DNA from: Deltaproteobacteria bacterium
GTDB taxonomy: Bacteria > Desulfobacterota > Desulfarculia > Desulfarculales > Desulfarculaceae
Direction: 5' to 3'
DNA length: 34,993 bases
NCBI GenBank assembly: GCA_021811275.1
Contig: JAJZPI010000020.1
Location: 1 to 34,993 of the forward strand
Part shown: positions 26,721-33,487 of the stretch, in pieces
Layout: every line of letters starts with the position of its first letter
How positions within the stretch are numbered: position 1 is the stretch's first letter
The notes under the pieces: model-generated
Seen by the model: the letters and a program-made list of their open reading frames with translations, nothing else
What the model was told of the DNA's origin: nothing
Databases searched by the model: none
Translations under genes and position numbers: made by a program

Positions 26721-27467
26721 CTAGAACGTCAGCCGCCCCGGACCCCGCCATTTGCGCAGGAGCACGTAGAGGGCCCCCTCGCCGCCGTCGCCCTGGCGGG
26801 CGGTGCAGAAGGCCAGCACCCAGCGGCCCAGGCGCTTCTGGGTAAGCCAGGCCGCTACGGCCCTTTTGAGCACCGGTATGCCCTCGGGCGAGCCCTGCCC
26901 CTTGCCGTGGACGACGAGCACGTGCCTCAGACCACGGCCCAGCGCGCCGTGCAGGAACTTCTCCAAGGAATCGCGCGCCGCCTGGCGGTCCAGGCCGTGC
27001 AGGTCCAGGTAGTCCTGGACGGGAAACTCGCCCCGGGCCAGGCGTTCCCTAAGCTCTTGGCCCACTCCGGGCAGGGACCCCTCCAGGTACTCGTCGCTGT
27101 AGCGCAGGTCGAACTCGGTCAGGCCGCTGACCAGGTCGGCCAGTTGGGCCATTACCTCCAGATCCTCGTCCAGGGGCTGGTCCAGGTAGGCGGGCCGGGG
27201 CTCCCGGCAAGGCTCCCGCCGGTTGCCGGCGCTCAGGGACAGGGGCGAGACCCCGCTCATGGCCCGGGCGAACAGGAGCATCTCGTCCGGCTCGGGTTCC
27301 GGTCCGGCCGGGCGGGCGGGTATGGCCGGGGCGGGCGTGGCGGCGGCGCGGGAGGGAGCCGGAGGCTCGGCCTGCCTGAGGGAGTCCTTAAGCCCCGCGA
27401 AGGGGGCGTTGAAGGCCGCGGGGGCCTGGGGTCGCGGCTCTTGCCGCTTCTTTTTCTTCTTGGCCAT
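26721..27467 (-). CDS. Smr-domain protein
   Basis: A 248-residue protein. It starts with a lysine-rich head (MAKKKKKRQ), then a Pro/Ala-rich disordered stretch (30-60). A helical middle is followed by a C-terminal Smr domain at about 150-240 with DLHGLDRQAARDSLEKFL, VLVVHGKGQGSPEG, FCTARQGDGGEGALYVLL. Smr domains, as in MutS2, nick DNA or RNA or act in ribosome-collision rescue. The DLHG and HGKG catalytic elements are intact. The start is ATG 27467; the frame stays open upstream without a better start. Confidence 0.88.
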   Translation of the reverse strand: MAKKKKKRQEPRPQAPAAFNAPFAGLKDSLRQAEPPAPSRAAATPAPAIPARPAGPEPEPDEMLLFARAMSGVSPLSLSAGNRREPCREPRPAYLDQPLDEDLEVMAQLADLVSGLTEFDLRYSDEYLEGSLPGVGQELRERLARGEFPVQDYLDLHGLDRQAARDSLEKFLHGALGRGLRHVLVVHGKGQGSPEGIPVLKRAVAAWLTQKRLGRWVLAFCTARQGDGGEGALYVLLRKWRGPGRLTF

Positions 27468-27579
27468 GGCCCCAAGATACCGCAGCCCGCGCCCAAGCTC
27501 CAGCGCCGGGACAGAGCGTGCTGGACAGCCGGGGGCGGGCGCGGTTAGCATGGGCGAGCCATTTTGGAGGGAGGCGAAC

Positions 27580-27858
27580 ATGGACGGCAGGCAGGTTCGC
27601 GGCATCCTGGAAGCGGCCAAGAGCGAGAGCCGGGGGGTGAACATCGGTTTTCGCGCCCTGGCCGGCCCCGAGGCGGTGGCCGGGCTCTGCGCCTCCTGGC
27701 TGGTCATGCGCGAGGCGCTCAAGGATATAATAGAGGCTTGCCAGGAAGCCGAAATGAGCGGCAAGGACCGGGCGGAATACGCCCTCAGGCTGGCCCGCAC
27801 CGCCCTGGACAGCGCCGAGGGCGGCGACCAAGCCGTGTCGCAAGCACAAGGAGAGTAG
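27580..27858 (+). CDS. small helical protein of unknown function
   Basis: A 92-residue, largely helical protein starting MDGRQVRGILEAAKSE, after a strong GGAGGGAGG ribosome-binding site. It has no Cys motif beyond two cysteines (LCASW, IEACQE) and no signal peptide. It ends six bases before the DUF3786 gene, so the two are an operon and probably work together. The family is not recognised. Confidence 0.7.
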   Translation: MDGRQVRGILEAAKSESRGVNIGFRALAGPEAVAGLCASWLVMREALKDIIEACQEAEMSGKDRAEYALRLARTALDSAEGGDQAVSQAQGE

Positions 27859-27864
27859 AGTCCC

Positions 27865-28485
27865 ATGCCCCGTGTCGACGACTATCAGATGAGTTTCGAC
27901 CTGGCCGCCCGGGAGCTGGCCGGACGCGACCCCGCCGAGGTTGCCCGTCTGGCCGGGGCCGAGCCTCTGTCCGAGGGCCCGGGCCTGACCCTGGCCTACT
28001 ATGGCCGGCCGGTTGCCGTGGCCTGGAACCCCATGGCCGTCCGCGCCCTGGACGAGCTGCCTTCCCTGCCTCTGGCCGAGCAGGCCCTGATCCTGCACTA
28101 CTTGCGGAACGCCGACGGCGCTCCCCCGGCCGGCCAGTGGATCACCTTCCGCGAGGTGGAGTCCGGCGAGTTCTACTGGTCCGCCTTCGTCAAAAGGGCC
28201 AAGGACCCCCTGGTCAAGTTCTTCGGGTCCCGCCCGGAGCTCCTGCTGGAGCTGGCCCCCAAGGTGGGCGGAGCCCCCGGCGGCGAGACCGGCGATGCCT
28301 CGGTCATCGTCCGGGCCTTCCCCCTGGTGAGCTTCCTGATGGTGCTTTGGGCTGGCGACGAGGAGTTCCCGCCCGAGGGCAACGTGCTCATGGACAAGAA
28401 CATCGGCCACTACCTGAGCACCGAGGACGTGGCGCTGGCCGCCGGCCTGCCCATCTACAAGATGATGGCCCTGGCCAGGAAGTAG
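27865..28485 (+). CDS. DUF3786 protein
   Basis: A 206-residue DUF3786 protein. Recognised by LAYYGRPVAVAWNP, LILHYLRNADGAPPAGQWITFREV, ESGEFYWSAFVKRAKDPL and FPLVSFLMVLWAGDEEFPPEGNVLMD. The family is found mostly in anaerobes, often near Wood-Ljungdahl or corrinoid genes, and its biochemical role is not established. The CooC gene downstream agrees with that context. AAGGAGAG lies before ATG 27865. Confidence 0.85.
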   Translation: MPRVDDYQMSFDLAARELAGRDPAEVARLAGAEPLSEGPGLTLAYYGRPVAVAWNPMAVRALDELPSLPLAEQALILHYLRNADGAPPAGQWITFREVESGEFYWSAFVKRAKDPLVKFFGSRPELLLELAPKVGGAPGGETGDASVIVRAFPLVSFLMVLWAGDEEFPPEGNVLMDKNIGHYLSTEDVALAAGLPIYKMMALARK

Positions 28486-28646
28486 GCCGTCTTCTTGGGA
28501 AGTGGCCGTATCGGTGAAACGGCCCCGCAAGCCGGGCGCAGCCGCGCGCCGGGGCGGGGAAGGGAAGAAAAGCCACCGCCCGGGGCTGAAACCCGGCCGT
28601 GCAGGCCATGGTGGCCATGGCCAGGAGCTAGGCCCGCCCAGGAGCG

Positions 28647-28667
28647 TGTCGGAGAATTACTCCGACA
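28647..28667. repeat. perfect palindrome TGTCGGAG-AATTA-CTCCGACA
   Basis: Eight-base arms with a five-base AATTA centre. No T run follows, so it is not a standard terminator; it could be a regulator site or part of a dispersed palindromic repeat. Only this copy was noticed. Confidence 0.6.
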
Positions 28668-28774
28668 GACTCCAAGGCCGCGTGCCCGCGGCTGGGCAGG
28701 GCGGGTCGGGTGGCGCTTTCGCCTGCGCGGGCCTTGCGCGCTCCCATTTTAAGCTCGCACATATAGGGATAAGT

Positions 28775-28819
28775 GTCATTGCGGGGAGCATCCCGGGGGG
28801 ATGCGGCGAAGCAACCTTC
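28775..28819 (+). repeat. degenerate REP-like palindromic element
   Basis: GTCATTGCGGGGAGCATCCC is followed by GGGGGATGCGGCGAAGCAACCTTC. This resembles the widespread intergenic element with ends GTCATTGCGAGGAGC and CGAAGCAATCTC. Only one copy is in the window, so its repeat nature is inferred by resemblance. Confidence 0.4.
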
Positions 28820-29077
28820 CGAATTCATCTTTATCTGGCTAAGCGTTGCGGGCTCGCCGCATCAAATGAAAGACGGGCGGGGATAAACCCCTCCCCTTGT
28901 ATGTTAGAAAAAAGTTGTGCGGGAGCTGGCGAGATTGGTTCGGAGCTCGAGGCCGCCCGACCCGCTACGCCAGCGGCGGCACGCCGCTGGCGCGCCGCCT
29001 TGACCGGCCTTAACATTGTTTCAGGGCGCCGCCGCGAGGCCGGCCCCAAGGCGACCACCCTGGAGGGGGTTTAACCC

Positions 29078-29407
29078 ATGGCCGGCGAACACGATCATTC
29101 CTGCGGCTGCGGCCACCACGACGGCGACCACTCTCTGCGCTTGGCTCCCGCACGCGACTGGAGCCAGGCCAGCGACGAGGAAACGGTCTGCTATTGCCAG
29201 ACCATGACCAAGGGCGCGCTGGTGGAGGCCATCCGCCAGGGGGCCTACACCCTGCCCCTGCTGAAGACCATGACCGGGGCCGGCCGGGGCCGGCAATGCA
29301 AACAGCGCCATCCCGACGGCCGCGGCTGCGAGGCTGACCTCGAAGAGCTTATAAGGCTCTACGCCCAGCCGCCCACCCTGGCGCGGAGCGGCGGCTGCGG
29401 CCACTAA
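29078..29407 (+). CDS. BFD-like [2Fe-2S] protein
   Basis: A 109-residue protein. Residues 37-92 match the BFD-like [2Fe-2S] fold, with VCYCQTMTKGALVEAIRQGA, then TLPLLKTMTGAGRGRQC and RGC (C38, C40, C74, C84). The N-terminus is rich in His and Cys (HDHSCGCGHHDGDH), a likely metal-binding tail, and the C-terminus ends SGGCGH. It lies 16 bases before cooC. A role in delivering electrons or holding metal for nickel-enzyme assembly is inference. Confidence 0.8.
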   Translation: MAGEHDHSCGCGHHDGDHSLRLAPARDWSQASDEETVCYCQTMTKGALVEAIRQGAYTLPLLKTMTGAGRGRQCKQRHPDGRGCEADLEELIRLYAQPPTLARSGGCGH

Positions 29408-29423
29408 ACCAAGGAGACGCACC

Positions 29424-30218
29424 ATGAAAATAGCGATAAGCGGCAAAGGCGGCGTGGGCAAGACCACCTTCGCGGCCATGCTGGCCCGGGCCCTGGCCGA
29501 GCGGGGCTTCAAGGTACTGGCCGTGGACGCCGACCCGGACGCCAACCTGGGCCAGGCCTTGGGCTTTCCGGACTACCAGAAGCTGGTGCCCATCAGCGAC
29601 ATGAAGGACCTCATCATGGAGCGCACCGAGGCCAGGGACGAGGGCGCGGGCACCTTCTTCAAGCTCAATCCCACCGTCCACGACCTGCCCGAGCGGCTCT
29701 CCGTGGAGCACGACGGGGTGCGCCTGATGGTCATGGGCACGGTCAAGAAGGGCGGCGGCGGCTGCATCTGCCCGGCCTCCACCATGCTCAAGGCCCTCAT
29801 GAGCCATCTGGTGCTCCTGGGCAAGGACGTGATCATTCTGGACATGGAGGCCGGCCTGGAGCACCTGGGCCGCGGCACCTCCCGGGGCGTGGACTTCCTT
29901 GTGGTCGTCGTGGAGCCGGGCCGGCGCTCGGTGGACACCGCCGCCCACATCCGCGAACTGGCCGGCGACATAGGGCTCACCCGCCTGCTCATCGTGGGCA
30001 ACAAAATCCGTTCGGAAAAAGACAAGGAGTACCTGCAAAAGGCCTTGGAAGGCTTCGACTTCCTCGGCTTCCTGGACTATGATGACGAGATAATCCAGGC
30101 CGACATGCAGGCCATCTGCCCCACCCATGCCGCCGAAAAGGCCAAGACCGCCGTCATAAAGATGACCCAGCGCCTGATCGAAATGGCTACCAAGGGAGGC
30201 GAGCCGCCCCGGGTTTAA
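29424..30218 (+). CDS. cooC: CO dehydrogenase maturation ATPase CooC
   Basis: A 264-residue MinD/ParA-like ATPase. It has the deviant Walker A GKGGVGKT at 7-14, VDADPDANLG and the CooC/AcsF-specific CXC motif CIC (C114, C116), which binds the metal at the dimer interface. VIILDMEAGLEHLGRGTS also matches. CooC inserts nickel into the CO dehydrogenase active site using ATP. Overall length and motifs are normal; AAGGAGACG precedes ATG 29424. No CO dehydrogenase gene is in the window, so the client is elsewhere. Confidence 0.94.
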   Translation: MKIAISGKGGVGKTTFAAMLARALAERGFKVLAVDADPDANLGQALGFPDYQKLVPISDMKDLIMERTEARDEGAGTFFKLNPTVHDLPERLSVEHDGVRLMVMGTVKKGGGGCICPASTMLKALMSHLVLLGKDVIILDMEAGLEHLGRGTSRGVDFLVVVVEPGRRSVDTAAHIRELAGDIGLTRLLIVGNKIRSEKDKEYLQKALEGFDFLGFLDYDDEIIQADMQAICPTHAAEKAKTAVIKMTQRLIEMATKGGEPPRV

Positions 30219-30529
30219 CGACTGGGGGCGCGCGCATGATTTTCAAGACGAGTCGGGGGGCTGGTTGCCCCAGAGGGGGCCTATTTCGCTTGCCACCGCT
30301 CTGCCGGTGGTCCGCTTCCTGGACCAGACCGCGATCATGTTGCGGGTTCAGGCCGCACGGAGAGCCTGGAAGGAGACCACCGGCAGGGAGGCGGCAAACA
30401 TGCTTGGCGGCGGGGCCTTGGCGGACCGGCAGGGAGGGTTGCGCCCTTCATTAGGGCTGTCCTTGAGGCCGGGCCTTGGGGTGGCCCGGACCCGGGGATG
30501 TCCCCCGCTGGCCTCGCCGCCTTCAGGGG
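30219..30529. other. intergenic region after cooC, no gene supported
   Basis: It holds a hairpin CCGGGCC-7-GGCCCGG (30469-30489) without a T run. An open frame from 30265 begins with TTG, has no ribosome-binding site and shows no recognisable domain. Confidence 0.45.
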
Positions 30530-30631
30530 TTAGATTTTTACCTTCTCAGGCCGGAACACCAAATAGCCCAAGGCCAATCCCATAGCCCCACCCAGATAGC
30601 AACTGCCGTAGACCAAAAGTATTTCCGCCAT
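30530..30631 (-). CDS. 33-residue single-pass membrane peptide
   Basis: The frame reads MAEILLVYGSCYLGGAMGLA, then LGYLVFRPEKVKI, ending in TAA. Residues 4-26 form one hydrophobic segment with small-xxx-small spacing (G9, G14, G15, G18, G22) and the tail is basic. AGGGGAAGG lies well placed before ATG 30631. The clean ribosome-binding site, the membrane-plus-basic-tail design and the AT-richer base use argue for a real small protein, perhaps an accessory subunit of a membrane complex. It faces the cooC gene and has no recognised family. Confidence 0.6.
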   Translation of the reverse strand: MAEILLVYGSCYLGGAMGLALGYLVFRPEKVKI

Positions 30632-30846
30632 GTTACCAACCTTCCCCTCTTAGCTTAGCCTCTCGCCTGCTTTCCTGTCCGCTTGATCGGCGTTCAAGAC
30701 CGCGGGACGATTCCCCAACCAGCAGGCGCATCCTTCACCGCGTAACCGGTCCTTGGCAATCAAGCCCCGGGACCAAGGTCTCTCTACCTAGCTGAGCGGG
30801 CTTTTGCCGAACCCGCCGCCAGCAGCCCCCCCGAGGGCCGGCTGCC
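30632..30846. other. intergenic spacer
   Basis: No further gene is seen. A short hairpin GCGGG-11-CCCGC near 30797-30817 on the minus strand may help end the transcript of the 89-residue protein gene. No sigma-54-like site is present before the small membrane peptide. Confidence 0.3.
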
Positions 30847-31116
30847 TCAGGCGGCGGCAGAGCAAACCGTTGTCTGGTACCTGGGCAGGGACCGCAGTAG
30901 GCCGGTTTGCAACAGGTTGGAGAGCACGGCCACCACCAGCTCATCGTTGTCGGTGCAGTCATGCAGCGCGTTAATGACATCCTCGAGGGTGACGGTGACC
31001 GTGCGCGGCGCCTTGGCCCGCACCCGGCGGCCGGGCCGGGGGCTACCCTTGGGATCCGGCCCCAGACAGGCCGGCCTGGCCTGTGCCTCGGCAATCCTTT
31101 TAGGCGTGGCGCTCAT
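30847..31116 (-). CDS. small protein of unknown function behind a sigma-54 promoter
   Basis: An 89-residue protein. A basic, Pro/Gly-rich N-terminus (RPGRRVRAKAPRT) precedes a helical part, VTLEDVINALHDCTDNDE and then LVVAVLSNLLQTGLLRS. The family is not recognised. ATG 31116 has GGAAAGGACC upstream; longer readings in this frame run into the promoter. A sigma-54 -24/-12 element lies about 60 bases upstream, so its expression should need an ATP-dependent activator. Confidence 0.7.
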   Translation of the reverse strand: MSATPKRIAEAQARPACLGPDPKGSPRPGRRVRAKAPRTVTVTLEDVINALHDCTDNDELVVAVLSNLLQTGLLRSLPRYQTTVCSAAA

Positions 31117-31177
31117 CTTCCAGGTCCTTTCCTCGCGATTTACCGCGCGGCAGTTTGGGGCGGCTGGCCTACCATAG

Positions 31178-31194
31178 AGCAACCCTTGTGCCAA
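31178..31194 (-). promoter_or_regulatory. sigma-54 (RpoN) promoter, -24/-12
   Basis: On the minus strand TTGGCACAAGGGTTGCT matches the consensus YTGGCACGRNNNTTGCW at all key bases, with the required ten bases between GG and GC. Transcription would start near 31166, about 50 bases before the small gene. Confidence 0.75.
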
Positions 31195-31347
31195 AAACCG
31201 GCCTTCAAGGGACAAGCCCACGGCCAAAATTTCAGTCACAGGTTTTAAAGAAAAATATTGGCCGCTTGTGCTATCGGGCCCTGGCGGCTCCCCGAGACGG
31301 TCTATTGCCGGAGGGCTTGGCCGCCCCCAAAGCCGGGAACTCGACTT

Positions 31348-31370
31348 GTCTTGCCCGATAAGACTGTCTT
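31348..31370. promoter_or_regulatory. GTCTT/AAGAC repeat array, possible activator site
   Basis: GTCTT-7-AAGAC-T-GTCTT forms overlapping inverted and direct repeats about 180 bases upstream of the sigma-54 start site, within the usual range for enhancer-binding proteins. It also lies close to the lipoprotein hydrolase start on the plus strand and could control that gene instead. Confidence 0.35.
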
Positions 31371-31434
31371 GTCCTACAGTAAATGAAGGGCCTCGGAGGA
31401 CTGGATTCAACCAGCGCGGGGCACGCGGGGAGGA

Positions 31435-32298
31435 ATGTTGGGGCGGGCGCAACCGCAGAGCTTGGGACGCCGGACCTGGGGGCATCGCCCGGGGCGCAGG
31501 CTGGCCGGGCTGGCCTGGCTAATGCTCCTCCTTGGCGCGGGCTGCGACAACATGCTTTCTGGATTCATCTTTTTTCCGGAACGCCGGCTGGAGTCCACCC
31601 CTGGGGATTGGGGCCTGGTCCATCAGGAGGTATGGGTGACCGCCGCCGACGGGGTCCGCCTACACGGCTGGCACTTCCCCGCCCCCAGCCGCACCCTGCT
31701 GCTGTTCTGCCACGGCAACGCCGGCAACATCTCCCACCGTTTGGACAACATCAAGCGCCTGCTGGAGGTGGGGCTCGGCGTATACATCTTCGATTATCGG
31801 GGCTACGGCCTGAGCGAGGGCTCACCGGGGGAACGCGGGTTCTACCTGGATGCCGAGGCGGCCTTCGCCTGGGCCGGGGAAAAGGCCCGCGCCGAGGGCC
31901 AGCGCATGGTGGTCTTCGGCCGTTCCCTGGGCGGCGCGGCGGCGGTGGACCTGGCCGGCCGGGACGGCTGCGCCGGGGTCATCCTGGAGTCCGCCTTCAC
32001 CAACCTGGGAGCCATGGCCCGGGCGCACTACCCCCTACCCCTGCTGCCGGGCTGGCTGGCCGGCCGCTTCGATTCCCTGAGCCGGATCGGAAACCTGCGC
32101 TGCCCCGCCCTGTTCATCCACGGCGACCGCGACGAGGTGGTGCCCTACGAGCTGGGCCGGGCCTTGTACGAGGCGGCGCCCCAGCCCAAGGAGTTCTACA
32201 CCCTGGCCGGGGCCGGCCACAACGACACCTACTTGGTCGGCGGCCCGGCCTACTTCGAGCGCCTGCGCGCCTTCTGCGAGGGCCTGCCCCTGCCTTAG
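31435..32298 (+). CDS. lipoprotein alpha/beta hydrolase (Bem46/ABHD13-like)
   Basis: A serine hydrolase of up to 287 residues. A basic N-terminus and hydrophobic segment end in a lipobox (LLLGAGC), predicting a lipid anchor. The hydrolase fold has LLLFCHGNAGNISHRL (oxyanion hole), VYIFDYRGYGLSEG, the nucleophile elbow FGRSLGGAAAV, FIHGDRDEVVP with the acid and GAGHNDTY with the His. It resembles COG1073 proteins of unknown substrate. ATG 31435 has AGGA almost touching it, and a TTG lies one codon later, so the exact start is uncertain. Confidence 0.85.
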   Translation: MLGRAQPQSLGRRTWGHRPGRRLAGLAWLMLLLGAGCDNMLSGFIFFPERRLESTPGDWGLVHQEVWVTAADGVRLHGWHFPAPSRTLLLFCHGNAGNISHRLDNIKRLLEVGLGVYIFDYRGYGLSEGSPGERGFYLDAEAAFAWAGEKARAEGQRMVVFGRSLGGAAAVDLAGRDGCAGVILESAFTNLGAMARAHYPLPLLPGWLAGRFDSLSRIGNLRCPALFIHGDRDEVVPYELGRALYEAAPQPKEFYTLAGAGHNDTYLVGGPAYFERLRAFCEGLPLP

Positions 32299-32306
32299 CG
32301 GGCCGC

Positions 32307-32699
32307 CTAGCTCCAAGCCGCGGCCCTGTCCTCCCCAAACCTGGCCGTGCTGTTGATCTGCAAGTAAAGCTCGGGGTCGCCGGCCTCGGCCAGCACGCGC
32401 AGGCTGGGGATGCCGCCGTAGTCCACCCGCACCCCGGAGTCCGCCAGGGAGTCCACCAGCCCGGTCAGGGCCCCGCCCAGGCTCTCGCCGGCGGAGCGCA
32501 GAACCCCGTCCCCGCCGTCGTCGTAGGCGTATTGCGCGTGCCCATCGGCGTCCAGGCTGAGGCTGACCTCGCACGAGAAACGCGGAGGGCCGGGCTCGCC
32601 CATGAAGTCATCGGCCAAGAGGTTGAAGACCTGCATGGCCGCGGCCGCCGCCCACCCGTAGATAGGCACGCTGGCCATGATGGCCGTGGCGGTGCTCAT
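32307..32699 (-). CDS. hypothetical protein, possibly the 3' remnant of a larger gene
   Basis: This 130-residue frame starts MSTATAIMASVPIYGWAAAA and ends INSTARFGEDRAAAWS. No ribosome-binding site precedes ATG 32699 or a GTG at 32714. The frame continues upstream to a stop near 32755 through GLQYLQAAQGD, which looks like coding sequence, so a lost 5' part is plausible. Composition is Ala/Asp/Gly-rich with no recognised domain. It could be a real small protein or a gene fragment. Confidence 0.4.
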   Translation of the reverse strand: MSTATAIMASVPIYGWAAAAAMQVFNLLADDFMGEPGPPRFSCEVSLSLDADGHAQYAYDDGGDGVLRSAGESLGGALTGLVDSLADSGVRVDYGGIPSLRVLAEAGDPELYLQINSTARFGEDRAAAWS

Positions 32700-32842
32700 C
32701 GACGCGCCGAACACGTCGCCCTGGGCGGCCTGGAGATACTGGAGGCCGGAGCTTCACAGGAGAACGCGGCACTGGGCTGCGGGGCCGGGGGGGCCTTAGC
32801 CCGCCTCTGATACCGACCTAGACCCGAGCCGCAGCGTGGCGC

Positions 32843-33457
32843 TCATTGGCCGCCGCGCCGAGCCGCCCATAAGCGGAGAGCCGCGCGGCAGTGCTCGGGG
32901 GAATCCAGGCTCTGGTGGATGCCGGGGTCTCGCACCGAAACCAAGGACAACCCCGCCCCCAAATCTTCCAAGAAGGCGCGCAACCCTCCTTCCCGTTTCC
33001 AGGCCATGAGGTTGTTTGCCAAGGCTCCAGAGAGTAGGGGCGGATGCCCACGCCGCTGGGCGTGGGTGGGAACCGCCGCCAAGTGTTCTTCCGCCGCCAG
33101 AGCGCGGGCCAGGGCGGCCAGGGTGGAGAGCCGGACAAGGGGCAAATCCACCGGCAGCACGAAGAAGGAACGACAGTCGGTGGGCAAGGCGGCCACGCCG
33201 GCCCGCACCAAGGAGAACATGCCCTGCTTCAGATTGTCGTTGATGACAGGTTTGCCGCCCCCGGCCAGGATCCGAGGGCACATGTCCTGGTCTTGTCCAT
33301 CGACAACCACCAAGGTCTCGGCCACCCCCGCCCGCTGGAACAAATCCAGCACCAATCCCAACCCAGCCGTCTCACCCAGGGGAAGCGATCGCCCACCGGC
33401 CTCGCTGGTCGAGGACAGCCTCCCCGCCGGCACTATGGCCCAGGTGTGAGCGAGCAA
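32843..33457 (-). CDS. MobA-like NTP transferase domain protein (divergent)
   Basis: A 204-residue GT-A-like nucleotidyltransferase of the MobA/MocA type, whose members attach a nucleotide to molybdopterin. AIVPAGRLSSTSEAGGRSLPLG stands where the family has LAAGxSxRMGxxKxLLxLG, so the canonical RMG step is missing and the key Lys is replaced by Arg. Later parts are better kept: VIN-DNLKQGMFSLVRAG, FVLPVDLPLV (metal Asp) and GHPPLLSG. TTG 33457 is the best start, with GGGGAAG upstream, 30 bases after the HdrD-like gene. Function in molybdenum cofactor synthesis is possible, not shown. Confidence 0.72.
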   Translation of the reverse strand: MLAHTWAIVPAGRLSSTSEAGGRSLPLGETAGLGLVLDLFQRAGVAETLVVVDGQDQDMCPRILAGGGKPVINDNLKQGMFSLVRAGVAALPTDCRSFFVLPVDLPLVRLSTLAALARALAAEEHLAAVPTHAQRRGHPPLLSGALANNLMAWKREGGLRAFLEDLGAGLSLVSVRDPGIHQSLDSPEHCRAALRLWAARRGGQ

Positions 33458-33487
33458 GCCGCTTCCCCAACGTGCGATGTTCGAGCG

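Larger units (their letters stand above)
28486..29077. other. 592-base intergenic region, no gene recognised
   Basis: It contains the palindrome at 28647-28667, a degenerate REP-like element at 28775-28819 and G-rich DNA, but no frame with a ribosome-binding site and recognisable product. An open frame at 28502-29074 has biased, unstructured composition. The promoter of the BFD-CooC pair should lie in its right part, but I cannot point to a clear one. Confidence 0.45.

Noticed and set aside
30265-30585. 106-residue plus-strand frame after cooC
   Set aside because: It starts with TTG without a ribosome-binding site, shows no domain and overlaps the better supported membrane peptide gene.
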